IMG/VR virus record: IMGVR_UViG_3300042350_003081 | Coordinates: 1 to 64,000 of that record | Source: a virus | Reading direction: 5' to 3' (one strand) | Length of the DNA stretch: 64,000 nt | Part shown: positions 1 to 6,293 of the stretch, piece by piece | Position numbering within the stretch: position 1 is the stretch's first letter | Layout: each line of letters begins with the position of its first letter | Program-made: the position numbers and the translations under genes | Notes under the pieces: generated by a model | Databases searched by the model: none | What the model was told of the DNA's origin: nothing | Seen by the model: the letters and a program-made list of their open reading frames with translations, nothing else

Positions 1-578
1 TTAATTTGAAATTCAGCACGTTTATGAATATCACCACATAATACCGTTTCCAAACCATCAAACTTTTCAATCTCGTAAGCTTCTTCACCAAACTCAAAAC
101 CAAGATCTGTTTTTAACCCTGAAATAGGTCCGTGAAATAATCCAATACGTCTACCATTTGCTTCAGTGATTTCTGGTGGTATATTTCCCTGATATTGTGA
201 ATACACACACCAACTAACATTATCATCCTCATACACACCCCTGTCTCTATAATATACAATGTTTGGGTTATTCAAAGAATTAATAATTGGTGTAAGTGCG
301 TCCAATCTTTCAGTGTTGTTTACCAAAAAGTCGTGGTTACCAGGTATAATTATTGTTTTAGCAATGTTAGAACATTCAGTTAAAATCCAAGCAACGAACT
401 CAATAAGTTCAGGTGTCATTTGGTTTTTAGAATGAACTAAATCACCCGTAAAAATTATACGGTCAGGAGACAATTCTTTCCATTGCTCAATCGCCGTTTC
501 TAATATTGAACGGTATAAATCGTGATCCTTATATAATCTGATATGTAAATCAGAAAAGTGAACTAAAGTTTTAATCAT
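1..578 (-). CDS. Mre11/SbcD-like recombination nuclease (T4 gp47-like), 3' end cut by window edge
   Basis: Open frame from an ATG at 578 running off the left edge, so only the first 192 codons are visible. It shows calcineurin-like phosphoesterase motifs in the expected order: SDLH at residues 9-12, GDLVH at 45-49, PGNHD at 79-83, then a later HGP and a GDIH near residue 186. These metal-binding Asp/His/Asn residues define the Mre11/SbcD/gp47 nuclease family. In T4, gp47 works with the SMC-like ATPase gp46 to resect double-strand ends for recombination-dependent replication. A gp46-like partner would be expected just beyond the left edge. The start overlaps the stop of the upstream methyltransferase as ATGA (575-578), suggesting translational coupling. 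Confident about the phosphoesterase family, less about the exact gp47 role. Confidence 0.85.
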   Translation of the reverse strand, partial: MIKTLVHFSDLHIRLYKDHDLYRSILETAIEQWKELSPDRIIFTGDLVHSKNQMTPELIEFVAWILTECSNIAKTIIIPGNHDFLVNNTERLDALTPIINSLNNPNIVYYRDRGVYEDDNVSWCVYSQYQGNIPPEITEANGRRIGLFHGPISGLKTDLGFEFGEEAYEIEKFDGLETVLCGDIHKRAEFQI

Positions 579-1195
579 TTTAATCCACAATAAAGTTTAT
601 TTAAGTCAAATAATATAAGACATTTGTCATTATATTGAAAATCTCCTTCAAAACAATTTTCATTAATTAGATAAATTGGTTTAAATAAAAATGGTTTTAA
701 CATTAAATTTATTGGTCTCCAATCACCATTTTTTATGTCTACATTATATTCCCATTTTGTAAAAGAAGTTGTTAACAAATATTTACTGCCACTACGAATT
801 ATGTTTTTTATTGTTTTTTCAATATTTTCATAATCAAAATGACCTAAAATGTCTCTAGCAAAAATTAAGTCTACTTCGGGTAGATCGTCTTCAGTTATAT
901 CTAAAACTTTAAATTCATAATCTTTAAAATTATTTTTGTTGTCCTCAATCATATTTTCCACAATATCAGCACCAATATAATGGACCTCTTTTAAGTCAAC
1001 ATTATTCATCCAATTAAAATCCCCACATGGTATATCCAAAACACTTTTAATGTTGAATTTTTTAAATACTTCTGGTAGTTCTTTTCGTATTGTTTCAGTG
1101 CTAAGCAATTCAGAACCAAGTCCTGACCTACTTTCGGAACTAGTCCAAGAATTACTTTCGTATATTTCAGTAAATACTTTTTTTAAATTAGTCAT
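575..1195 (-). CDS. Class I SAM-dependent methyltransferase
   Basis: A 206-residue protein with a Rossmann-type methyltransferase core. Motif I is VLDIPCGDFNW at about 52-62, followed by an acidic motif II (GADIV), then VLDI and a motif IV-like DLIFARD stretch. It resembles stand-alone class I methyltransferases that carry a conserved GDWRP segment near the C-terminus, seen here as NGDWRPINL. The substrate cannot be told from sequence; there is no target-recognition domain typical of DNA methylases and no DPPY/NPPY motif, so DNA adenine methylation is unlikely. It sits between the SbcD-like gene (ATGA overlap at its 3' end) and the secreted Lcl-type gene, in an early or accessory cluster. It could act on a small molecule, glycan or protein. 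Confidence 0.75.
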   Translation of the reverse strand: MTNLKKVFTEIYESNSWTSSESRSGLGSELLSTETIRKELPEVFKKFNIKSVLDIPCGDFNWMNNVDLKEVHYIGADIVENMIEDNKNNFKDYEFKVLDITEDDLPEVDLIFARDILGHFDYENIEKTIKNIIRSGSKYLLTTSFTKWEYNVDIKNGDWRPINLMLKPFLFKPIYLINENCFEGDFQYNDKCLILFDLNKLYCGLK

Positions 1196-1205
1196 TTTTA
1201 TTATT

Positions 1206-1583
1206 TTATTGTTTTATTGTTTTAACTGCTCTAGCATTAATATGACCTTCTTTTAAGGTTATTGCTATAAGTTTGTGTGTAAACACTTGCATCCAAACAT
1301 AATCAGAACTATACTCTGTAGAACTCCAATAATTAGTATTAACAAAATTACCGATAAGGTCCTTATTTTCATACATTTTTTCTAATTCGTCTTTAGTTGG
1401 TAATCTCCAACCTTTACCTAATTCTTTACACTCTCTTTTAGCGTTATACCATGTCACCTCTGTCGGTAAATCATATTGAGCAATTTCTATACTATCAAGC
1501 TTATATGTCGCTCCTATTATCTGAGATACAGATGTGAATGTAATAAAAAACAAAAAGATGTTTAATATTATACTTGATTTCAT
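1206..1583 (-). CDS. Secreted Lcl C-terminal-type (DUF1566-like) small protein
   Basis: A 125-residue protein beginning with a basic N-terminus and a hydrophobic run (about residues 3-20) that looks like a Sec signal peptide. The mature part carries the pattern of the Lcl C-terminal/DUF1566 family: an alpha segment with AKRECKELGKGWRLPTKDEL at 49-67, then YWSSTE at 85-90, a W-x-Q-x-F strand, and a terminal RAVK. In bacteria this domain occurs in exported, often surface-attached proteins and is thought to bind ligands or matrix components. Export of a phage early-region protein suggests it alters the infected cell's envelope, but that is inference. Genes on both sides are unrelated in function, so it behaves like an accessory gene. 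Confidence 0.7.
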   Translation of the reverse strand: MKSSIILNIFLFFITFTSVSQIIGATYKLDSIEIAQYDLPTEVTWYNAKRECKELGKGWRLPTKDELEKMYENKDLIGNFVNTNYWSSTEYSSDYVWMQVFTHKLIAITLKEGHINARAVKTIKQ

Positions 1584-1585
1584 AA

Positions 1586-1822
1586 TTACATTACTATTTT
1601 TGGTGGATATCCCAAATCGTCATCTTCTGAAAATGGGTTTATTGTAATTGGGTTTATTGGAATTGGTATTCTCTCAAATGGTGTGATTTTAATTGATTCA
1701 TGTTTTTCCTCCTTAACATGGCTCATCTTTTCAACAATTGGTGATATATCAATCTGTTTATTTTCAAGTTTACCATAAAGATAACCCTCTAACCAAATAT
1801 AAAATTCTTTGTATGTTAACAT
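1586..1822 (-). CDS. Hypothetical protein, 78 aa
   Basis: A short protein with no family I recognise. The first 35 residues look helical and aromatic-rich; the C-terminal half is proline/isoleucine-rich (PIPINPITINPF) and ends in an acidic patch and YPPKIVM. No signal peptide or membrane segment. It starts just inside the stop of the 48-residue ORF upstream (TGTTAACATG arrangement) and ends 3 bases before the secreted Lcl-type gene, so it is part of the same coupled string. It is supported as a gene mainly by this packing. Confidence 0.55.
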   Translation of the reverse strand: MLTYKEFYIWLEGYLYGKLENKQIDISPIVEKMSHVKEEKHESIKITPFERIPIPINPITINPFSEDDDLGYPPKIVM

Positions 1823-1962
1823 GATTCTCTATTATAAAGATTGGCCAAGATAAGTCTAGCAAACTTAAAATCTTTAACCCTGTTTAATTTTAAATCATAC
1901 GCCAATGCCACAATTTTAAGATGTGGATAAGCTTCACTAATTGTCATGTCCCCTAATCTCAT
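1816..1962 (-). CDS. Small hypothetical ORF, 48 aa
   Basis: An ORF reading MRLGDMTISEAYPHLKIV at its start and ending NRESC. Its ATG overlaps the stop of the zinc-ribbon gene as ATGA (1959-1962 region), and its stop overlaps the start region of the 78-residue gene. It fills exactly the only gap between these two genes, which is the main evidence that it is real. The sequence looks like a compact two-helix protein rich in Leu, Lys and Arg. I do not recognise a family. Confidence 0.55.
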   Translation of the reverse strand: MRLGDMTISEAYPHLKIVALAYDLKLNRVKDFKFARLILANLYNRESC

Positions 1963-2180
1963 CAGTCAATAAATAATTCAAAGTCTTTATTCACATAACC
2001 ACACTCATTACACATATATGTAGGAAATGGCACAATTGTGTCTTCATGACTTCCTGTTAATAATTTAGGAACTTTCTTTAACATTGTTACTTCTTTGAAG
2101 TATTTTGATTCACATTTTTCACACTTGATCGTTTTTTGTTCTTTCAAGTTAATTTTTGGTCTTATGATGTCGTCGCTCAT
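1962..2180 (-). CDS. Small zinc-ribbon protein, 72 aa
   Basis: Two CxxC pairs, C20-x2-C23 and C57-x2-C60, with the second in the form CNECGYVNKDF, make a zinc ribbon with a long connecting loop of about 33 residues. Such small zinc ribbons are common near phage replication and transcription genes and may contact nucleic acid or RNA polymerase, but the role here is unknown. It is coupled by ATGA overlap to the 48-residue ORF downstream, and possibly to a 29-residue ORF upstream. No catalytic residues are seen. Confidence 0.65.
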   Translation of the reverse strand: MSDDIIRPKINLKEQKTIKCEKCESKYFKEVTMLKKVPKLLTGSHEDTIVPFPTYMCNECGYVNKDFELFID

Positions 2181-2266
2181 TTTATAATATAATTTACATT
2201 TATTTTAATTGTTGTGGTGTCCCAACTTGTGTTGGTATACCAAATTGGTGTAGTTGTAGTTCCCAT
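2177..2266 (-). CDS. Possible tiny ORF, 29 aa
   Basis: ATG at 2266 followed by 28 further codons rich in Thr, Ile and Asn (MGTTTTPIWYTN at the start), with a TGA that overlaps the ATG of the zinc-ribbon gene as ATGA. It occupies the whole gap between the RecB-type nuclease gene and the zinc-ribbon gene. The overlap style matches its neighbours, which is the only support. It could be chance, or a leader peptide coupling translation of the next gene. Confidence 0.35.
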   Translation of the reverse strand: MGTTTTPIWYTNTSWDTTTIKINVNYIIK

Positions 2267-2279
2267 ACTCAATAATAGT

Positions 2280-3143
2280 TTATTTTTTAAGTTTAGTCAA
2301 ATGTTGTTTTATATCCATTTCAAGAATTTTATTTATAGTTTTTTTAGAAACTCGATGTTCGTGATACTCTCTTTCTTCTGTTATTAACACAATAATACAA
2401 CCTAAAAGTTGTATGTCTTCATATTTTGATCCTTCCAACATTTTCAAAATTAGTTTACCATAAAAGGGTAATTGAGTGTTATAGTGACCCAATGCGTTGT
2501 CAGGTAAATCTTCAAAAGGTTTTTTCATTTTTTTTGTATAACGAGTAACCTCAAAGTTTTTTGGCTTATTTGATTTCCAGTCTGTTATCAAAATACCGAC
2601 CTTTCCGTTTGTTCCAATAACCAACCATACCTTATCGGGTTGACCGGTATATCCAAGTTCAGGGTGCCCTAAAACAATCTCAGTATCAATCAACACGCAC
2701 CCTCTTTCTTTGATTAATTCAATATATCTTTTACCAGCAATTATCATAGTATCACTTTTGATGATTTGTTCGGCATCACAATCAAATATTGGTTGACGAA
2801 CCACTTTATCAATCCCAAACTCTTTAAGAGTGTGTTCCTCTAAAAAGAAGTGACAACGAGACCCCAAGTTAGCTGATTTTCTTCCTAACTCCGCCCATTC
2901 ATTGACTAATCTTTCTGCCTCATCGGGATCTCCACCAGCCTTATTAAATGCCGCCTGTTCAGTTGGAAACTCGTCGTAAAAAAGTTTCATGACTTTAGAT
3001 ACAGAAGGAAAATCACTTCTTAAATCACCTTTATCGTCCAACATGGTATATTTATGACTTTCCTCCTCAAAGGTAAGTTGGAATTCTTTTTGTCTTTCAG
3101 AGATGATGTCTCTTATTTCTTGTGCAATTTTTTTTAAATCCAT
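2280..3143 (-). CDS. PD-(D/E)XK nuclease, RecB/Cas4-like
   Basis: A 287-residue protein with the RecB-type nuclease pattern: a helical N-terminus with HFFLEEH at 98-104, an acidic DTE at 153-155, GYTGQPD ending at D170, the catalytic ITDWKS (D188, K190), and a C-terminal QLPFY at 224-228, which matches the QxxxY motif of the RecB family. These residues bind divalent metal and cleave DNA phosphodiester bonds. No iron-sulfur cluster cysteines are apparent, unlike Cas4. It overlaps the primase stop as TAATG, so the two are co-translated. It probably processes DNA ends during replication or recombination or degrades host DNA. Family call is strong; exact role is inferred. Confidence 0.8.
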   Translation of the reverse strand: MDLKKIAQEIRDIISERQKEFQLTFEEESHKYTMLDDKGDLRSDFPSVSKVMKLFYDEFPTEQAAFNKAGGDPDEAERLVNEWAELGRKSANLGSRCHFFLEEHTLKEFGIDKVVRQPIFDCDAEQIIKSDTMIIAGKRYIELIKERGCVLIDTEIVLGHPELGYTGQPDKVWLVIGTNGKVGILITDWKSNKPKNFEVTRYTKKMKKPFEDLPDNALGHYNTQLPFYGKLILKMLEGSKYEDIQLLGCIIVLITEEREYHEHRVSKKTINKILEMDIKQHLTKLKK

Positions 3144-4042
3144 TATTTTATTATATGATAATATTCATCTTTTATTTCACCTCTTAGGTCGGCGATATCC
3201 TTGTTGTCAGGTAGTTTAACCAATTTTATTCTACCCCATAATTCACCACCATTTAACTCGTGGTAAAGTTTAACCGCATTTTGCCATGCATCGGCATCCA
3301 AACAAATAATAACATTACTTTTGGCATTCATATATATTGTTTCAAATAAAAGTTCGGACATGTGTTTACCCAACAAAGGGATTACATTATCTAAAAATAA
3401 CCCATCAAAAGCACCCTCAACCAAAAATATATCTTTGTTCCAGTCAATAAGATTTTCCCAAAATATAATTTTATCTTTTTCTGCTTCAGGGTTCTTATAT
3501 TTCGCCCTTGACATTGGATCCCAACTTCTTGCAATATAGTAATTAAGTTCTCCTTTTTTATTATACGATGGAATTACAATACGACCAGCGTGGTCTCCGT
3601 TATCACAAAAACCAATACCATACCTTTCAATCATATCATCTGTGATACCACGACTATTTAGATAATTCATTGCTTGTCTTCTAATTGGATAAACCTTACT
3701 TGAATCTTTAAATTGTGTAAATCTGTCCGGTAGTTTTAATGTTTTTTTCTTTCTCTCTCGTTTTATTATGGTTTCAGGTTTTAATACCTGATATAATTTC
3801 TTTTGTTTCTTATTACCAAATTTATCAAATAACTTACCCAAAGACCCGTGAGTTCCCTCATAGTCACCACAACTCCAACAATGAAAGAGTGACTTTTCTA
3901 TATTAACCTCTAAATTACCTTTATTCCCACCTTCATCACACACTGGACAATTCCAAGACACCTGTGAAGTATTTTCATAAACTTTTTTTGGTTCACCCAA
4001 AAATTCACTAATAATTTCAACAATAGTATCAAACTCGTCCAT
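3143..4042 (-). CDS. DnaG-type DNA primase (zinc finger plus TOPRIM; T4 gp61-like role)
   Basis: A 299-residue protein with an N-terminal zinc finger (C32-x2-C35 and C55-x2-C58, with H54) of the CHC2 type, a basic linker near residues 92-105, and a TOPRIM domain. The TOPRIM motifs are VEGAFDG at 208-214 and LDADAW at 248-253, carrying the conserved Glu and DxD. It would make RNA primers for lagging-strand synthesis with the DnaB-type helicase at 33684-35072. It is about the length of T4 gp61 and much shorter than cellular DnaG, lacking a helicase-binding C-terminal domain. It is the first gene of the leftward group and is divergent from the plus-strand pair at 4118. Confidence 0.9.
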   Translation of the reverse strand: MDEFDTIVEIISEFLGEPKKVYENTSQVSWNCPVCDEGGNKGNLEVNIEKSLFHCWSCGDYEGTHGSLGKLFDKFGNKKQKKLYQVLKPETIIKRERKKKTLKLPDRFTQFKDSSKVYPIRRQAMNYLNSRGITDDMIERYGIGFCDNGDHAGRIVIPSYNKKGELNYYIARSWDPMSRAKYKNPEAEKDKIIFWENLIDWNKDIFLVEGAFDGLFLDNVIPLLGKHMSELLFETIYMNAKSNVIICLDADAWQNAVKLYHELNGGELWGRIKLVKLPDNKDIADLRGEIKDEYYHIIK

Positions 4043-4117
4043 CTCTTATAATATAATCATAAAGTTTCAATACATCAACTACACAAAGTTTTAGTTTCTT
4101 TTATATTTATTACTGAT
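4043..4117. promoter_or_regulatory. Divergent promoter region between primase and plus-strand cassette
   Basis: A 75-base gap between two divergent start codons. On the plus strand TATATTTATTA (4102-4112) lies 5 bases before the ATG at 4118 and fits the TATTTAT element seen before other virion genes. On the minus strand, TTATATTATAAGAG lies directly before the primase ATG and resembles the TATATT-type element before the recombinase and SSB genes. No Shine-Dalgarno sequence on either side. Promoter function is inferred from position and repetition only. Confidence 0.4.
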
Positions 4118-4336
4118 ATGCCAACACAAATAACATTAAACGGACTCTCAGGGGCAAGCCCATTTGACGTATATACTTGCGATACAGGTTTTACCACTTG
4201 TATTTATATTGCAACCATTAATAGTGGTGATATTCCTTATGTTTTTGACCTACCTTCAGTTTTTTATGGTATGGCCTCCTTTGAGGTGAAAGTTGTGGAT
4301 GATAATGATTGTGTGGTAACAGAAACTTTTAGTTAG
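4118..4336 (+). CDS. Small Cys-containing virion-type protein, 72 aa, paralogue of the N-terminus of the 11998-12756 protein
   Basis: The whole protein aligns by eye with the first 72 residues of the protein at 11998-12756: both begin MP-x-QIT, then a G-x-x-PF-x-x-Y-x-C block, a C-x-Y strand, an LP-x-x-F block and a final D-x-x-x-C-x-x-x-E. The shared Cys and aromatic pattern suggests a small beta-sandwich held by disulfides or packed cysteines. It is on the opposite strand from nearly all other genes and sits one base upstream of the next gene. Likely part of the tail-fibre or adhesin set. The function is unknown. Confidence 0.7.
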   Translation: MPTQITLNGLSGASPFDVYTCDTGFTTCIYIATINSGDIPYVFDLPSVFYGMASFEVKVVDDNDCVVTETFS

Positions 4337-4337
4337 T

Positions 4338-5609
4338 ATGGCTTGTAATAATTTAGGTGATTTTTCAATTGGAACTGATTTTGTTAATCTGTGTTTTTCG
4401 GCACTAACAACTACCTTATATGGTAATGATTTGTTATCAGGAACGGTAATTTATACAGATGTTGCTTGTACTACAGGAACTGAGTTGGTATCCGCAACTT
4501 TTTCAGATGGTTTAACCAAATATGGGACTGATTTAACTGGTAAGATTGAATTTATAGAAGCATGTGATTGCACCCAATTTTATTGTATTCAAAACGATAA
4601 TATCTATAACGATACTTACCAATATGCCGGAACTTATGATGTAAATTCTTATTTCACAGGACAAACCACAGGGTTTGTTATTTACTATTCGTCAGGTGAA
4701 ACAAGGTGGTGTTTATCCCAAACTCTTAGTAACCCTTGTGATCAATTTGGTCCTTATGGTAGCTCTTCTGTATGTCCCGATTTTGACGACACTGTTATGT
4801 ATGGTGGTATATGCATAACAACAACCACAACAACATCGCCTTGTGAAAATTTTGATTTTGACGCTATATTTGATTGTTACATACCTTCAACACCTAGTGC
4901 TACTCCAACAAATACTCCAACACCAACTCCAACACCAACTCCAACGGTATCTAATATTTGTGGTGGACTATCAATGAATGTTTCTGTGATAAATATATCA
5001 CCGTCACAAACACCAACTCTATCACCAACCCCAACACCAACACCAATGTTATCATATAGTTGTAATTTTTCAGGAGAAGTAATATTTAACTCCATTAATG
5101 AAATAATACAATGTGCTAACAGTAAAAAATTCAAAGATTGTTTCACAGGTATTGACTATTACACTTCGGATCTTGTTTTAGTTTCAGGAACCACACAAGC
5201 AAAAGAAGGATATGTTTATAACGCAACTATAAATGGTCAAGGTTATTGTGTTATTTACGATGGTCTATTTGAAAATATTAGTGGTGTTGACTCAATTGTC
5301 CTTATAACTGAAATTGGTTCTAGTGTTAGTGGAGCTTGTTTAGATTGTATACCTAATCTAACTCCAACACCAACAACGACTCCAACTATGACACCAACAC
5401 CAACTCCAAGTGCGACCCCGTGTGTGTTATATAAATATACCGCAAGTAATAATAGCCCATCTAAAGTAAGTATTAGATACACAGATTGTAATGGTGAGTC
5501 GTCGCAATCAATTTCACCATACTCATCTATACCAGTATGTTCAACAACAACACCAACATCGAACAATCCTCAGAATGTTACAATTATTCAATCACCGTTT
5601 GTGTGTTAA
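4338..5609 (+). CDS. Thr/Pro-linker, Cys-rich adhesin-like protein, 423 aa
   Basis: Three Cys-rich globular segments separated by low-complexity linkers. The N-terminal segment runs to about residue 160, followed by a TTTTTT stretch and then linkers of alternating Thr-Pro at about 190-206, 224-236 and 345-364. The C-terminal segment has a C-x-x-Y, then YTDCNG, then a final Cys; the same pattern ends the 11998-12756 protein and occurs near the start of the 8895-10961 protein. No signal peptide. The architecture of small domains on extended Thr-Pro stalks suggests a surface-exposed virion fibre or decoration. The gene starts one base after the stop of the 72-residue gene, so the two are a unit. 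Receptor binding is inference. Confidence 0.7.
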   Translation: MACNNLGDFSIGTDFVNLCFSALTTTLYGNDLLSGTVIYTDVACTTGTELVSATFSDGLTKYGTDLTGKIEFIEACDCTQFYCIQNDNIYNDTYQYAGTYDVNSYFTGQTTGFVIYYSSGETRWCLSQTLSNPCDQFGPYGSSSVCPDFDDTVMYGGICITTTTTTSPCENFDFDAIFDCYIPSTPSATPTNTPTPTPTPTPTVSNICGGLSMNVSVINISPSQTPTLSPTPTPTPMLSYSCNFSGEVIFNSINEIIQCANSKKFKDCFTGIDYYTSDLVLVSGTTQAKEGYVYNATINGQGYCVIYDGLFENISGVDSIVLITEIGSSVSGACLDCIPNLTPTPTTTPTMTPTPTPSATPCVLYKYTASNNSPSKVSIRYTDCNGESSQSISPYSSIPVCSTTTPTSNNPQNVTIIQSPFVC

Positions 5610-5613
5610 AAAC

Positions 5614-5649
5614 AAGAAATTTAACGATTAATTTATACCCAAATTTCTT
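5614..5649. terminator. Possible bidirectional terminator hairpin
   Basis: A perfect 9-base inverted repeat, AAGAAATTT (5614-5622) and AAATTTCTT (5641-5649), lies where the plus-strand pair and the minus-strand RuvC-like gene converge. The right arm is inside the last codons of the RuvC-like gene. The loop is 18 bases and the T run after it is short, so it is a weak candidate, supported mainly by its position at a convergent junction. Confidence 0.35.
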
Positions 5650-6238
5650 TTAATCTCATAAGACCCAATACGCATGTATAGGCATCTGTTTGATCAAAAT
5701 TTTCTTTTCTTAGAGTATTATTTTTTGTGTATAACCATTTTATTTGTGGCTCAAGTTTAGCAACTTTTTCCCAGATTATCATTTTTTTATCAATATTTTT
5801 TGGTAATCCTCCAAATAAAACAAATTTATTTTTATCATTTTCTTTAATAAGATCAGGAAACGCATACTTTCTTGAATTATACGTAGATATGAATTCTGGC
5901 ACTATACCTAAAATATTATATATTTCTTTAAAAACAAAACTATTGAATCTTAATAGGGTTTGAACCGTATAAACATTATTTGAATTTAAAAGGGGTTCTT
6001 CTATTACGATTCTAACAATTCCAAGATTTTTATATTCTTTTAATTTTTCGGCAAAAATTTCAGATTTTACCAATAATTCTTTTAATTTGTCTTTGTCATT
6101 ATCTAACTTAGGTCTTGGAGATATGTGAGTAAGTTCTAAAAGTTCTTTAGTTTGGATGTCAAATAAAGCCCAACCAATTGTTTTTGTTGAGATGTCTAAT
6201 CCCAATACTTTGGGTGAGTTTTTTAAATTTTTATTCAT
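5633..6238 (-). CDS. RuvC-like Holliday junction resolvase
   Basis: A 201-residue RNase H-fold nuclease. VLGLDISTKTIGWAL (D15) is the first strand with the catalytic Asp, VRIVIEEP (E80) the second acidic position, and DQTDAY (D182, D185) the C-terminal acidic pair, matching the D/E/D/D arrangement of RuvC. The length is close to bacterial RuvC. It would cut branched DNA during recombination and before packaging, replacing the unrelated T4 endonuclease VII. The start is at MNKN; the gap upstream holds a TATTTAAA stretch rather than the exact late-type element. Confidence 0.8.
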   Translation of the reverse strand: MNKNLKNSPKVLGLDISTKTIGWALFDIQTKELLELTHISPRPKLDNDKDKLKELLVKSEIFAEKLKEYKNLGIVRIVIEEPLLNSNNVYTVQTLLRFNSFVFKEIYNILGIVPEFISTYNSRKYAFPDLIKENDKNKFVLFGGLPKNIDKKMIIWEKVAKLEPQIKWLYTKNNTLRKENFDQTDAYTCVLGLMRLKEIWV

Positions 6239-6293
6239 AAATTTAATGGTATTTAAATATTATAAGACATTATAAAAAAAAATGTAGTTTATC

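Noticed and set aside
575-1195. DNA methyltransferase of a restriction-modification system
   Set aside because: No DPPY/NPPY motif, no target recognition domain and no restriction gene nearby; kept as a general class I methyltransferase.
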